A DNA stretch of 64,000 nt from JAEUJM01 sp044221555 (GCA_044221555.1 JBGAOY010000007.1:62001-126000); one strand, 5' to 3'. Counted from the first letter of the stretch, positions 1-9,269 are shown. Notes: generated from the letters alone by a model not told the origin. A program made the numbers and translations.

Positions 1-36
1 ACACCGGCGGCCTGGGCCGCCGACTACCCCTGGTGA
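1..36 (+). CDS. 3' end of an upstream gene (partial)
   Basis: Frame 1 reads TPAAWAADYPW and then a TGA stop at 34-36. The stop lies in the first copy of the 16-bp repeat that precedes the amidohydrolase gene. Eleven residues are too few to identify a family. Being open from base 1 is weak evidence by itself; the spacing to the next gene on the same strand fits an operon end. Confidence 0.3.
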   Translation, partial: TPAAWAADYPW

Positions 37-81
37 CGACGACCTCTCGTGACGACGACCCCTCGTGACGACGACCCCCTG
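34..81 (+). repeat. three tandem 16-bp copies
   Basis: TGACGACGACC(T/C)CTCG-like units start at 34, 50 and 66, the third diverging at its end. They fill the space between the upstream stop codon and the amidohydrolase start at 90, so they form its 5' leader. No Shine-Dalgarno sequence is present. Confidence 0.75.
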
Positions 82-89
82 GTGACCAC

Positions 90-1169
90 ATGACCACGAC
101 GACCACTCCACCCTCCGGCGGTCCGAGGACCCACCCGCTCCAGTATCCCGACCTGGTCGCTCTGGTCGAGCGGCTGCCGTGGTTCGAGCACGACCCGTCC
201 GGCCGGATCACCCTGCGCGACGACGCGGCCATCGGGCCCATCATCGACTTCCACAGCCACGTCGGCCCGCTGGGGCGCACCCGCCGGTTCGACTACGAGC
301 GCGAGGGCCCGCCGGCGCGGACGATCTTCCCGCCGACCGGTGTGCCCGTCGACCTGGGCGTCCACTCAGTGGTCAACCTGATGCGGGAGGACAACGCCCG
401 GATGACCGCGGGCTGGCTCGGCGCGGTGGTCTCGCCGCCGTTCGGCCCCCAGACCACCTGGACCCTGCCGAACCTGCACGCCGAGATGGCCGCCTTCGGG
501 GTGGAGCGGAGCGTGATCCTGGCCATGGAGCTGCCCGGCAACCCGCACATCTCCGACGCCTACCTCGCCGCCGCCGACCGCCACGACGATCTGGTGCCGT
601 TCGTGTGCGTCAACCCCCGCAACCGCCGGTGGGAGCAGCGCATGGACGAGTACCTGGAACGGGGCGCCCGGGGCCTGAAGGTCCACCCGTACACGATGCT
701 GCTGGCCAGCGACCATCCCCGGATCATGGCGGTGCTGCGGCGCTGGAGCCGGACCGGGCTGCCGGTGCTGTTCCACACCGCGTGCACCGGGCTCGAGCCG
801 CCGGTGCTGCGCAGGCTGGCCGACATGGGCTCGTACGAGGCCCCGCTGGCGGCCTTCCCCGACACCCCCTTCGTCCTCGGCCACGCCGGGCTGGTGCTGG
901 TCGACCAGGCCATCGACTACGCACGGCGCCACGACAACGTGTGGCTGGAGATCGACGGCCAGCCCCCCGAGCACCTGACCCGCGTGTTCGACCAGGTGCG
1001 CCCCGACCGGGTGCTGTTCGGCACCGACTGGCCCGAGCAGCCCCTGGTGCTGTCGCTGGCCAAGGTGCTGCTCGCCACCGAGGGCCTGCCCGACGTCCGC
1101 CGGCGGGTCCTCCACGACAACGCCCACCGGCTGCTCGCGCGCACGGAGGCGGCGGCCGCCGGGGCCTGA
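90..1169 (+). CDS. amidohydrolase-2 family metal-dependent hydrolase
   Basis: A 359-residue TIM-barrel hydrolase of the amidohydrolase superfamily (amidohydrolase_2 type, which includes decarboxylases and lactonases). The first strand carries HSH (H55, H57). A Lys in GLKVHPY (K197) may be the carbamylated ligand or substitute for it, followed by H199, H229 (LFHT), H265 (LGHAG) and the last-strand Asp in FGTDWP (D313). This is the expected order of metal ligands. The N-terminal 45 residues are an extension with no recognised domain. The protein is cytosolic, as no signal peptide is seen. The ATG at 90 is preceded only by the 16-bp repeats. The substrate cannot be inferred, and no pathway genes are adjacent. 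Confidence 0.85.
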   Translation: MTTTTTPPSGGPRTHPLQYPDLVALVERLPWFEHDPSGRITLRDDAAIGPIIDFHSHVGPLGRTRRFDYEREGPPARTIFPPTGVPVDLGVHSVVNLMREDNARMTAGWLGAVVSPPFGPQTTWTLPNLHAEMAAFGVERSVILAMELPGNPHISDAYLAAADRHDDLVPFVCVNPRNRRWEQRMDEYLERGARGLKVHPYTMLLASDHPRIMAVLRRWSRTGLPVLFHTACTGLEPPVLRRLADMGSYEAPLAAFPDTPFVLGHAGLVLVDQAIDYARRHDNVWLEIDGQPPEHLTRVFDQVRPDRVLFGTDWPEQPLVLSLAKVLLATEGLPDVRRRVLHDNAHRLLARTEAAAAGA

Positions 1170-1242
1170 CCCACCCCGGCACCCGACCTCGCCGGGCGGC
1201 GATGCGTCACTGCGGTCCCGGAAGCTCGTGATCGGTGCCTGT

Positions 1243-1248
1243 TACGCT
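1243..1248 (+). promoter_or_regulatory. -10 box TACGCT
   Basis: TACGCT is followed by exactly 6 nt and then an in-frame GTG at 1255. This would give a leaderless start 7 codons upstream of the Shine-Dalgarno-preceded ATG at 1276, or a 21-nt leader for that ATG. Confidence 0.5.
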
Positions 1249-1275
1249 CCGGCGGTGGCTGGCGAGGGGAGCCGC

Positions 1276-2844
1276 ATGTCCACCACGCCGAGGCAGGTGC
1301 TCGCGCTCCTGGTCGCGGTCGCGTCGATGCTCGTCCTGCGGGCCGGACCGGCACGAGGCGCCGACACGCCCCACGCCACGGCCACCTTCCTCCCCGCCTC
1401 CGTTCCGATCGAGCCGGGGAGCACCGCCGAGGTCCGGTGGGTGCTGGCCAATCCCACATCGGAGCCCGTGCGTCTGGGTGAGCCGTCGGTGACCGCGAAC
1501 GGGGTGGAGCTCCAGTTCGGGACGGTGCCGGCGACCATCGACGCCGGGGACCAGGCCACGGTCCCCGTGGTCGTCAGCGCCGGCAGCCATCTGGCGGTCG
1601 CCACCACCGCGATCGTCGAGCTACCGGTGTCGGTGGGCGGCGAGGCGGGTCCCTCGCTCCTGTCCACGCTGGAGATCACGCCCAGTGCCCCCCTGGCACC
1701 GGCGACGCCCATCGAGGTGTCGATCGATGCCGGTGGCGGCGACCTCAACCAGTTGCAGTCCACCGATGCCCGGCTGGTGGTGGAGAACAAGACCCGTCAG
1801 CCGCTGGCGGTGGTGTGCATCGCCACGTCGACGCCGCGAGGGATCAGCGTGAGCGGCCTCTCGGAGACGAGCGTCGCCGATCCCGCCGACTGCCACGCCG
1901 ACGGGAGGCCGGTCACCCCCGAGGTGGACGACGACGGGACCGTCCACGGGCCGGTGGTGGCGCCGGGGTCGACCCGCCTGTTCCCGTTCACGATCTCGGT
2001 GCACGGCCGCGTGCGACCGGCCACCGACAAGCTCACCGTGGTGGTGGACACGGCCCGCGCCGAGGGCGGGGGGCCCGTGACCCGGACGGCCACCAGCGTC
2101 GACATCACCCCGTCGGTGTTCGGGTCCTCCGTCCTGCTGGTGGCGCTGGGCATCCCCTCGCTGCTCTTCGCCCCCGGGTTCCTGTTCCTGTTCGCCCTCC
2201 GGCGGTCGAGACGTGTGTTCGGCTTCACCGACGAGCGGTGGCCGTGGTCGGACGTGAAGTCGGCGGAGTTCGTGCTGCTCGCGGTGTTCCTGTCGATCGT
2301 CGCCACCGGCGTCTACGCCGGGGCGATGGCGCTGGCCGGCCGGACCGCCGACGTCACCGCGTTCTCGATCGGCTACCTCGTGTGGTGGTGGGGCCTCTCC
2401 CTCGTGCTCGGCGCCACCATCGGCGGGGTGTGGGGCTACGTCGCGAAGAAGGCGCTCGACGATGCCACACCGGAGGCGTGGGACGACTGGCACGACCTCC
2501 TGGCCTACCTCGACCGGAACGACGCAGGACCGAGACTGGAGTCCGGCGCACCCGCCGCCGGGACAGGCCGCCTCCTCAAGATCAAGGAGGTGCCCGACGG
2601 GGTGTGGGTGACGCCCGAGGTGCTCGTCGAGACCGCCGACGACGCCACCTGCCGCGCGATCTGGGACGCGGAAAACACCCGTGCGTTGCGCGACGCGATC
2701 GCCCGGGCGGAGGCCGACGGAACGATCGCCCAGAGCCGCTACTCGACCACGGGCACCATCAAGAAGCCCGCGCTGCTGAAGGCGAACGAGGTGACGTGGA
2801 GCGGCCAGCGGCACTCGGTGGTGTCGGTCGAGGAGCCGGAGTGA
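1276..2844 (+). CDS. exported membrane-anchored protein of unknown function
   Basis: 522 residues from ATG 1276, which has GAGGGGA about 5 nt upstream. The alternative GTG at 1255 adds 7 residues and sits 6 nt after a TACGCT -10 box. A signal peptide ends near ARGADT. About 270 residues of beta-rich extracytoplasmic sequence follow, with COG1470-like or DUF11-like character ('ANPTSEPVRL', 'VENKTRQPLAVV'). Then come three hydrophobic spans (around SVLLVALGIPSLLF, FVLLAVFLSIVA and YLVWWWGLSLVLG) and a cytosolic tail of about 130 residues rich in D and E. The topology suggests a surface or sensing role. I do not recognise the family. It has its own promoter and no partner gene. Confidence 0.75.
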   Translation: MSTTPRQVLALLVAVASMLVLRAGPARGADTPHATATFLPASVPIEPGSTAEVRWVLANPTSEPVRLGEPSVTANGVELQFGTVPATIDAGDQATVPVVVSAGSHLAVATTAIVELPVSVGGEAGPSLLSTLEITPSAPLAPATPIEVSIDAGGGDLNQLQSTDARLVVENKTRQPLAVVCIATSTPRGISVSGLSETSVADPADCHADGRPVTPEVDDDGTVHGPVVAPGSTRLFPFTISVHGRVRPATDKLTVVVDTARAEGGGPVTRTATSVDITPSVFGSSVLLVALGIPSLLFAPGFLFLFALRRSRRVFGFTDERWPWSDVKSAEFVLLAVFLSIVATGVYAGAMALAGRTADVTAFSIGYLVWWWGLSLVLGATIGGVWGYVAKKALDDATPEAWDDWHDLLAYLDRNDAGPRLESGAPAAGTGRLLKIKEVPDGVWVTPEVLVETADDATCRAIWDAENTRALRDAIARAEADGTIAQSRYSTTGTIKKPALLKANEVTWSGQRHSVVSVEEPE

Positions 2845-2905
2845 CGTGCACGCCCGCATGTGCCGAGGAATGGGGAATGAGGTGGGGTGTAGTGGCCCGT
2901 AGCCA

Positions 2906-2992
2906 TGCTGGGCAGAACCCAGCACTACCGGGATCCGGCCTCTGCCATAGGGCAGTACTCCACTCGGTGAGGAGTGGTGACACCATCCGGTG
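2906..2992 (+). promoter_or_regulatory. cluster of small hairpins in the leader of the next gene
   Basis: Four perfect hairpins follow one another. TGCTGGG/CCCAGCA lies at 2906-2912 and 2918-2924. CTGCC/GGCAG lies at 2942-2946 and 2951-2955. CCACTC/GAGTGG lies at 2960-2965 and 2972-2977. CACC/GGTG lies at 2981-2984 and 2989-2992. A short CCGG pair lies between the first two. The tract is less GC-rich than its surroundings. It could be a structured 5' leader of the gene at 3044 or a terminator series for the gene ending at 2844. Confidence 0.5.
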
Positions 2993-3043
2993 CCAAGCGA
3001 CGCATCCCGTAATCGCCCGAGAAGCTACCACTGGAGCCGGCCG

Positions 3044-4270
3044 ATGACCACGATCCGATCGGCGCGCGTACGCCTCATCTGGTTCGACCGGTTCGACCAA
3101 CTCCTCGACGGCCGGTGCGTCCGCCGCGACGACACCGAGCTACCGGACCTGACCCGCGTGAGCGGCTACGAGACGGCACTCGGCCGGCTCGGCGACCGCG
3201 CCCACGACCGCGTGATGGCACTGCCGTGGGCCAAGCGGAGCACGCTGTCGGAGGCCACCCCCTCGTCACGGTTCTGGCGCTACTACCTGTGCCTGGCCCG
3301 CGGGAAGGAGGTGACGGCACGCGAGGCCCACCGGCGGTTCGTCCCCCTCCGCTACCCGACGGTGACGCCGGACGAGACCTCGAGCGAGGTCCCAGGGGTC
3401 GATCTGGGGTTCGAGGTGCTGGTGTATGCCCACGGCGTCGCGGTGATCGCCGCGCTCTACCTCGACGACCCGGAGCACCCCCTGACGACGAGCCAGGTCG
3501 CCGATCGACTCGGTGCCGCCCGCACCGCGCACTGGGTCACGACATGGCCGGGGGGTCGGGACGGGGACGCGAGGGAGTTGCTCATCGACGACATCGCCCA
3601 GGAGATCGTCGATCGGACCCGGTCGGCGCGTTGTGCCGGCGGGGAGGAACCGCACGAGGGCATCGGCCGCCCGTTCGTCGTCGCGGCCCCGATCCGGGGG
3701 ACGACCGACAGGGTGTTCGACGGCAAGGCATTCGACGGGGAGCAATTCGCGGCCTCCGACGCGTACCCGGAGATCTGGTCCTTGGCCGAGACCGACCCCG
3801 GGTGGCGTGCACTCAGGCCGCCGCCCTTCGCCGACGCCGCGCTCGAGAGCCGCCGGAGCGACGGCGTGGTGCTGGCCCATCACCGCCAGCGGGTCATCTG
3901 GTTCCCGGACCTCGTCAACGACCTGCTGTTCGACCCTCGCACCGGCGGCCGACCCAGGACCAGCATCAGCTGCTACTCGCGCAACCTCACCATGCTCGCC
4001 GTGCAGATCGAGGCGCTCGGCTCCCTCGTCGCCTGGGGCCTCGAGCGCCGCGGCCAAGGGCTCAGCAACGAGCAGGAGTGGTTGGTGAGGGAAGCCGCCA
4101 ACCGGTTGGCCGGTCTCTACGGCCGGGACGCGCCGGCCGCCGCCGCGCTCACGTCGTACCTCTCCCGGAGCGGACGCCGCCACATCGACGACCTCGGGCT
4201 GGTGGAGTCCGTACGCACCCTGTACGCCTGTGTGCTCGAGCGGGAGCCGCCCACCAGCTTCCGGCCGTGA
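3044..4270 (+). CDS. hypothetical protein
   Basis: 408 residues, starting at ATG 3044 because CTGGAG lies 7 nt upstream; an in-frame start at 2990 falls inside the hairpin tract. The protein is soluble, with no signal peptide or membrane span, and has mixed alpha/beta character. Recognisable stretches are an aromatic-rich start (RLIWFDRFDQ), a repeat of that theme at RQRVIWFPDLVNDLLFD near residue 285, and a helical C-terminal third. The two IWF(D/P) segments may mark an internal duplication. I do not recognise the family. Codon use matches its neighbours, so it looks like a genuine gene. Confidence 0.7.
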   Translation: MTTIRSARVRLIWFDRFDQLLDGRCVRRDDTELPDLTRVSGYETALGRLGDRAHDRVMALPWAKRSTLSEATPSSRFWRYYLCLARGKEVTAREAHRRFVPLRYPTVTPDETSSEVPGVDLGFEVLVYAHGVAVIAALYLDDPEHPLTTSQVADRLGAARTAHWVTTWPGGRDGDARELLIDDIAQEIVDRTRSARCAGGEEPHEGIGRPFVVAAPIRGTTDRVFDGKAFDGEQFAASDAYPEIWSLAETDPGWRALRPPPFADAALESRRSDGVVLAHHRQRVIWFPDLVNDLLFDPRTGGRPRTSISCYSRNLTMLAVQIEALGSLVAWGLERRGQGLSNEQEWLVREAANRLAGLYGRDAPAAAALTSYLSRSGRRHIDDLGLVESVRTLYACVLEREPPTSFRP

Positions 4271-4353
4271 GCGCTCGCGCTCGCCAGGAGCCGGCCCCTG
4301 GTCCTGGGCGCGAACCCTCGTCCAGGGGCGTCACGGCGCGAAGGTCGGCGGGG

Positions 4354-4359
4354 TACGGT
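4354..4359 (+). promoter_or_regulatory. -10 box of tadA (TACGGT)
   Basis: TACGGT, then 6 nt, then the GTG start at 4366. The transcript would begin at or next to the start codon (leaderless). Confidence 0.6.
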
Positions 4360-4365
4360 CGGCCG

Positions 4366-4827
4366 GTGGACGACCACGAGGCCATGGGGCTGGCGCTCGA
4401 CGAGGCTGCGGCCGCGCTCGACCACCGCGACGTGCCCGTGGGGGCGGTGGTGCTGGTCGACGGCGAGGTGGTGGCACGGCGCCACAACGAGCGTGAGGCC
4501 GCGGGCGACCCCACCGCCCACGCCGAGGTGCTGGCCCTGCGCGACGCCGCCGCCCGCCTGGGCAGGTGGCGGCTCGACGACGCCACCCTCGTCGTCACCC
4601 TCGAACCCTGCGCCATGTGCGCCGGCGCCGCCGTGAACGCCCGGCTGGGACGCCTGGTGTTCGGGGCGCCCGACCTGAAGGCAGGCGCCACCGGCTCGCT
4701 CTACAACCTCTGCGCCGACCCCCGCCTCAACCACGAGACGCCCGTCAGCGCCGGCGTCCGGGCCGACGAGGCCGCGGCGCTGCTGACGGCCTTCTTCGCC
4801 GAGCGGCGCACGGGCGCGGCGCCCTGA
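4366..4827 (+). CDS. tadA: tRNA-specific adenosine deaminase
   Basis: 153 residues. TadA converts adenosine-34 of tRNA-Arg(ACG) to inosine in the cytoplasm. The zinc and catalytic motif HAE (H52, E54) and PCAMC (C82, C85) are intact, as are the deaminase hallmarks VPVGAV near residue 24 and the C-terminal LYNL...LNH segment. The length is usual for the family. The GTG start at 4366 follows the -10 box by 6 nt; longer readings of this frame run back through the antisense of the previous gene and are rejected. A palindrome immediately downstream probably ends transcription. Confidence 0.93.
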   Translation: MDDHEAMGLALDEAAAALDHRDVPVGAVVLVDGEVVARRHNEREAAGDPTAHAEVLALRDAAARLGRWRLDDATLVVTLEPCAMCAGAAVNARLGRLVFGAPDLKAGATGSLYNLCADPRLNHETPVSAGVRADEAAALLTAFFAERRTGAAP

Positions 4828-4858
4828 CGACTGGCCGACCAGCACGTGCGTGCGGCGA

Positions 4859-4904
4859 ACTGGCGCCCGATCCGGTCGTCATGACCGCCGAATCGGGCGC
4901 CAGT
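4859..4904. repeat. 46-nt palindromic element between convergent genes
   Basis: A perfect 13-bp outer stem (ACTGGCGCCCGAT at 4859-4871, complement at 4892-4904) encloses an inner CGGTC/GACCG stem. The outer stem resembles that of the element at 22819. It lies between tadA(+) and the minus-strand gene ending at 4935, so it may act as a bidirectional terminator. Confidence 0.8.
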
Positions 4905-4934
4905 ACAAGCAGGTGGGGCCGAGCGGGGGTGGGG

Positions 4935-5594
4935 TCAGCCGACGCGGACGAGCGCGGTGCGCACGATGCTGGCCGGCAGGAACATCTTGGCGGCGTCGTC
5001 GATCGCGGCCAGGTAGTCGCCGTGGGCGTCACGGGCCTCGGCGGCGGCGTCGGCCGCCGCGGGGTCGGCGTGCACCGTGCGCCAGGTCACCTGGCCGAGC
5101 GGGCCGTAGGCGTCGGCCAGGAACGCCACCGGGCTCCCGGTGATCGATGCGTAGAGCTCGGCCACCTCGACGCCCCACGCCCGCACCGCCCCGATCTGGC
5201 CCGGGGCGGGCACGGCCGACACCTGGTCGGCCACCGCGCCGATCGGCGGTCGGTCGGTGGCCGCCGGCGAGGTGAGGTGCACGACCGAGCGCAGGCTGTC
5301 CTCGAACGGGGCGGTGGCGTAGTCCTGGCCGAGCTCGGCGGCCTGCAGGAACCCCTGGTGGGCGGCCACCTTGCCGATCTGGCGGGTGAGCTCGGCCCGC
5401 GACTCCACGAAGGTGTTCCACGCGACGGTGCCGCCCGGGTAGCCGAACGCGCCGGTCCACAACGTGACGTCCCAGTCGCCCGCCTCGTTGGCCTTCTCCA
5501 TCATGGCCAGGGCCCACTCGACGGGCCGCACGGGGCCACCCCCCAGGGTGAACACCCGCGAGAACAGGAACGGACCACCCGGCACGCCCGCCAT
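4935..5594 (-). CDS. conserved hypothetical protein
   Basis: 219 residues, soluble, Ala-rich, with no signal peptide. The sequence opens GGPFLFSRVFTLGGGPVRP and contains alternating helices and strands. Segments such as RPVEWALAMMEKANEAG and ELTRQIGKVAAHQGFLQ could fit a dimeric alpha/beta-barrel fold, but this is a guess from pattern only. The start codon ATG has TGCTGT 6 nt upstream, close to the -10 boxes of other genes here. It is monocistronic: tRNA-Ser lies behind it and a palindrome beyond its stop. No function is assigned. Confidence 0.65.
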   Translation of the reverse strand: MAGVPGGPFLFSRVFTLGGGPVRPVEWALAMMEKANEAGDWDVTLWTGAFGYPGGTVAWNTFVESRAELTRQIGKVAAHQGFLQAAELGQDYATAPFEDSLRSVVHLTSPAATDRPPIGAVADQVSAVPAPGQIGAVRAWGVEVAELYASITGSPVAFLADAYGPLGQVTWRTVHADPAAADAAAEARDAHGDYLAAIDDAAKMFLPASIVRTALVRVG

Positions 5595-5648
5595 GGTGCC
5601 ACAGCAACGGGTTCGGCCGGGCGGCGACCGCCGGGTAGCATCGACCCC

Positions 5649-5738
5649 GGAAGGTTGCCAGAGCGGACGAATGGGACGGCCTCGAAAGCCGTTGTGGCCT
5701 CCGGGTCACCGTGGGTTCGAATCCCACACCTTCCGCCA
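5649..5738 (+). tRNA. tRNA-Ser(CGA) with encoded CCA
   Basis: The acceptor stem GGAAGGT (5649-5655) pairs with ACCTTCC (5728-5734), followed by discriminator G and encoded CCA (5736-5738). The anticodon arm ACGGC/GCCGT has loop CTCGAAA, giving anticodon CGA. The long variable arm (class II) and the T-arm GTGGG-TTCGAAT-CCCAC identify tRNA-Ser. Confidence 0.96.
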
Positions 5739-5899
5739 CCCACCGCCGCCACCACGGGGCCGATCACCGGATGGTGCGCACCCCGACTGCGAGCGCGCCG
5801 CTGGTGAACGCGCGTTAGCGTCAGGCGACCGATCACGCCACGACCCGGGACAACACCGGGTGCAGTGCAACCACACGCAACCGCTCGGGAGGGTTGAAC

Positions 5900-8800
5900 A
5901 TGGGGGGAGTCCGGTTCCCTGGAGGGGCAGGGCGCACCGCACGGGCACGACGCAGCGCACGGGCGGGCGCCGTCGCGGTCGTTGCCCTGCTGGCCGCGGG
6001 GAGCGCCACGCTGGCGCCCGCCGCCGCGGCGCCGCCGCCGGCGGCCGAGAACGCGGCAGCGGCGAACACCGCCGCCGAGGCGAGCGGGTCGGGCGTGGCC
6101 GGCCAGCGGGTGACCGCCGACCAGGAGGCCACGGTCGTCATGAGCGAACTGGCGGCGGCGGCCCCCGCGGCCCCGACCGGGCCCGCCGGCTCGGCGCCGA
6201 TCGACGTGCCGAGGGGCGACGCCCCGCCCGACCCCACGGGCGCGCCGCCCGCCGCCCTGGTCCGCCCCGACACCACCGTGCACCCGGCCGACGAGTCGGG
6301 CCCCACCACCGAGGAGGGCGATCCGAACGCGCCGGTGCTCACCGGTAGCTTCACCGGCACGGGCGACACGGGGTGGTTGCCCCCCGACACCGACGGCGCG
6401 GTGGGCCCCAACCACGTGGTCACCGCCATCAACGGCGGGTTCATGATCCAGACCCGGGCGGGCACCGCCGTGTCCCAGGTGACCCTCAACGCCTTCTGGG
6501 CGTCGGTCCTCCCCAGCGGGAACACCTTCGACCCCCGCATCACCTACGACCGGTTCAACAACCGGTGGATCACCGTGGCCCTCGACAACGGTGGCTCGGC
6601 CCTCTCGGGCCTGCTGCTCGGGGTGTCGAGCACCAGCGACCCCACCGGAACATGGATCCTGCGCCGCTACGACACCGACGCCGACAACAACGAGTGGGCC
6701 GACTTCCCCACCCTCGGGTTCAACAAGAACTGGATCACCATCGGGCTCAACATGTTCCAGATCGGGGGCAACTTCACCCGGCCCCAGATCTACGCCATCG
6801 ACAAGGCCGGGCTCTACGCCGGCGGCTCGGGCAGCGGGGTCTTCTGGGGCTCGCTCACCGACACGTCCAACTTCGGGTTCACGATGATGCCGGCCACCAC
6901 CGACGACAACACCACCGACACGCAGTACATCGCCCGCCGCTGGGGTCAGTCGGGCGGCAACGGCTACCTGGCGCTGAACACCATCACCGGCACAGTGGCC
7001 AGCCCCACCCTGAGCAACACCTACGCCTTCCCCGAGGCCACCGGCGCGGGGTGGTCCGGCAGCGCGGCCGCCACCAACTCGGCGCCCCAACTGGGCGGCA
7101 ACCCGGTGAACGCCGGCGACGACCGGTTGCACACCGTCATCTTCCGCAACGGCAAGCTCTGGATCTCGCACCACGTGTTCCTGCCTGCGGGCGCGCCCAC
7201 CCGCGCCGCGGCGCAGTGGTGGAGCGTCACCGCGTCCACCGGCGCGGTGCTGCAGCGTGGCCGGGTGGACAGCGGCACCTCCACCACGTGGTTCACCTAC
7301 CCCACCCTCGCGGTCAACAGCGCCGAGGACATGCTCATCGGCTACTCCCGGTTCTCGAGCACCCAGTACCCGAGCGCCAACTACTCGTTCCGCTACGGCA
7401 CCGACACCGTCAACACCACCCAGGGCGACACGGTGATGAAGGCAGGTGAGGCCAACTACGTGAAGTTCGACTCGGCGAGCCCGGCCCGCAACCGGTGGGG
7501 CGACTACAGCAGCACCCAGGTCGACCCCACCAACGACACCGACTTCTGGACCGTGCAGGAGTACGCCGAGAGCCCCTCGAGCTCCTGGGGCACCTGGTGG
7601 GGACGGGTCACGCCCACCCTCACCGCCCCGGCGAACGACGCGTTCGCGTCGGCCACCACCCTGCCCACGGCATCGGGCACCCTGACGGGCACGAACGTCG
7701 GCGCCACCAAGGAATCGGGCGAGCCCAACCACGCCGCCAACAACGCCGGCGGCGGATCGGTGTGGTACCGCTTCACCGCACCGGTGAGCGGCGCGGCCAC
7801 GGTCGACACCGCCGGCAGCAACTTCGACACCCTGCTCGGCGTCTACACGGGCTCCGCGGTGAACGGGCTCACCCTCGTCGCCAACAACGACGACGTGGGC
7901 GGGGGCAACACCACCAGCGCGGTGCAGTTCAACGCGGTCGCCGGCACCACCTACCGGATCGCGGTCGACGGGTTCGACAACGTCCGCGGCAACGTCGGCC
8001 TCAACTGGAACTTCCCCACCCAGCCCACCGGCGTGTCCGGCACCGTCAGCGAGACGGGCACCGGCACCCACATCGCCGGTGCGTGGGTGGCGGTGCTGCG
8101 CACCTCCGACTTCTCGATGGCCGCCGGTGCCGTCGCCAACGCCAACGGCGACTACAGCGCCAACGTGCCGCCGGGCACCTACTACCTGTACCTCGTCGAC
8201 CCGACGGGCGCGCACACGGCGCGCTTCTTCGGCCCGCCGACCACGGTGACGGTGAACGCCGGCGCCATGACCGACATCGACCCGAACGTGCCGTCCACCC
8301 GGGGGTCGCTCACGGGCACGGTCACCGAGACCGGCACGGGCACGCCCATCGGCGGGGCCCTGGCCCTGGCGCTGAGCAGCACGACGGGAGCGGTCGAGAC
8401 CGGCGTGGTGGCCAACGGCTCCGGCCAGTTCACCGTGAGCGGGCTGGCCGCGGGCCAGCACTACGCCGCCTACATCGACCCGAGCGGCAACCACGCCACC
8501 CGGTTCTTCCCCAACTCGGCCACGTTCGACAACGCCACCGCTCTGTCGGTCGCCGCCGGCGGGTCCACCGCGGCGAGCGCGTCGCTGCCAGTGCAGACGG
8601 GTACCGGCACGGGTGCCACCCTGTCCGGAACCGTCACCGAGTCGGGCACGGGCGCGAACCTGCAGAACGTGATCGTCATCGCCCTCAACGCCGCCGACTT
8701 CCGGTTGGCCCGCGCCACCATGACCAACGCGAGTGGCGCGTACTCGATGAACGTGACCGCTGGCGCCTACAAGTTGGCCTTCATCGACTCCACCGGGCGC

Positions 8801-9193
8801 CACGCCATGGAGTGGCACAACAACCAGCCCAGCAGCGGGCTGGGCAATGCCACCTCGGTCAACGCGCCGGCCACCACCAACGCCGCGCTCGACCGCACCA
8901 CCGGTGGGTTCACCGGCACGGTCACCGACGACCCCTCGGGCACACCGCTGAGCGGAGCCTGGGTGATCGCCATCGGACCGTCGGGCATCACCGGCGGCGC
9001 CGTCACCTCAGGAGCCGGCACCTACACCATCAGCGGCCTGCCCGCGGGCACCTACCGGGCCACCTTCGCCGACCCCAACGGTGGGCGCCGCCAGGAGTAC
9101 TGGGACAACAGCCTCACCTTCGAGGGGGCCACGCCGTTCGCCGTCACCGGCGGCGGCACCAGCACCAGGAACGCGGCGCTGGCCGTCCCGTAG
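5900..9193 (+). CDS. large secreted multidomain repeat protein
   Basis: 1097 residues. ATG 5900 is chosen because GGGAGGG ends 6 nt upstream. A twin-Arg-containing signal peptide of about 45 residues ends in a PAAAA run. An acidic, Ala/Pro-rich linker follows. Residues of about 115-560 begin with the TGWLPPDTDGAVGPNHVV signature and look like a beta-propeller-like catalytic or adhesive domain. Residues of about 575-690 are a pre-peptidase C-terminal-like (PPC) domain (ANDAFASAT... NFDTLLGVY...YRIAVDGF). From about residue 700 come four carboxypeptidase-regulatory-like or Cna-B-like repeats beginning SGTV(S/T)E(T/S)GTGT. It is exported and probably surface associated. No protease catalytic triad is evident. 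Substrate and function are unknown. Confidence 0.8.
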   Translation: MGGVRFPGGAGRTARARRSARAGAVAVVALLAAGSATLAPAAAAPPPAAENAAAANTAAEASGSGVAGQRVTADQEATVVMSELAAAAPAAPTGPAGSAPIDVPRGDAPPDPTGAPPAALVRPDTTVHPADESGPTTEEGDPNAPVLTGSFTGTGDTGWLPPDTDGAVGPNHVVTAINGGFMIQTRAGTAVSQVTLNAFWASVLPSGNTFDPRITYDRFNNRWITVALDNGGSALSGLLLGVSSTSDPTGTWILRRYDTDADNNEWADFPTLGFNKNWITIGLNMFQIGGNFTRPQIYAIDKAGLYAGGSGSGVFWGSLTDTSNFGFTMMPATTDDNTTDTQYIARRWGQSGGNGYLALNTITGTVASPTLSNTYAFPEATGAGWSGSAAATNSAPQLGGNPVNAGDDRLHTVIFRNGKLWISHHVFLPAGAPTRAAAQWWSVTASTGAVLQRGRVDSGTSTTWFTYPTLAVNSAEDMLIGYSRFSSTQYPSANYSFRYGTDTVNTTQGDTVMKAGEANYVKFDSASPARNRWGDYSSTQVDPTNDTDFWTVQEYAESPSSSWGTWWGRVTPTLTAPANDAFASATTLPTASGTLTGTNVGATKESGEPNHAANNAGGGSVWYRFTAPVSGAATVDTAGSNFDTLLGVYTGSAVNGLTLVANNDDVGGGNTTSAVQFNAVAGTTYRIAVDGFDNVRGNVGLNWNFPTQPTGVSGTVSETGTGTHIAGAWVAVLRTSDFSMAAGAVANANGDYSANVPPGTYYLYLVDPTGAHTARFFGPPTTVTVNAGAMTDIDPNVPSTRGSLTGTVTETGTGTPIGGALALALSSTTGAVETGVVANGSGQFTVSGLAAGQHYAAYIDPSGNHATRFFPNSATFDNATALSVAAGGSTAASASLPVQTGTGTGATLSGTVTESGTGANLQNVIVIALNAADFRLARATMTNASGAYSMNVTAGAYKLAFIDSTGRHAMEWHNNQPSSGLGNATSVNAPATTNAALDRTTGGFTGTVTDDPSGTPLSGAWVIAIGPSGITGGAVTSGAGTYTISGLPAGTYRATFADPNGGRRQEYWDNSLTFEGATPFAVTGGGTSTRNAALAVP

Positions 9194-9263
9194 CCGACGA
9201 CCGCACACCTCCCTCGGGGCGGCCGAGCGCGCCGCCTCTCAGACAACACTCAGACAGAGGGTC

Positions 9264-9269
9264 TACGGT
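9264..9269 (+). promoter_or_regulatory. -10 box TACGGT and upstream direct repeat
   Basis: TACGGT ends 6 nt before the GTG at 9276. A direct repeat of CTCAGACA at 9238-9245 and 9249-9256 covers the -35 zone and could be an activator site. Confidence 0.55.

Noticed and set aside
5501..8818. A 1105-codon open frame antisense to the large secreted protein
   Set aside because: A GC-rich antisense shadow; it is low-complexity His/Gly/Arg, while the plus-strand frame has a signal peptide and recognisable domains.
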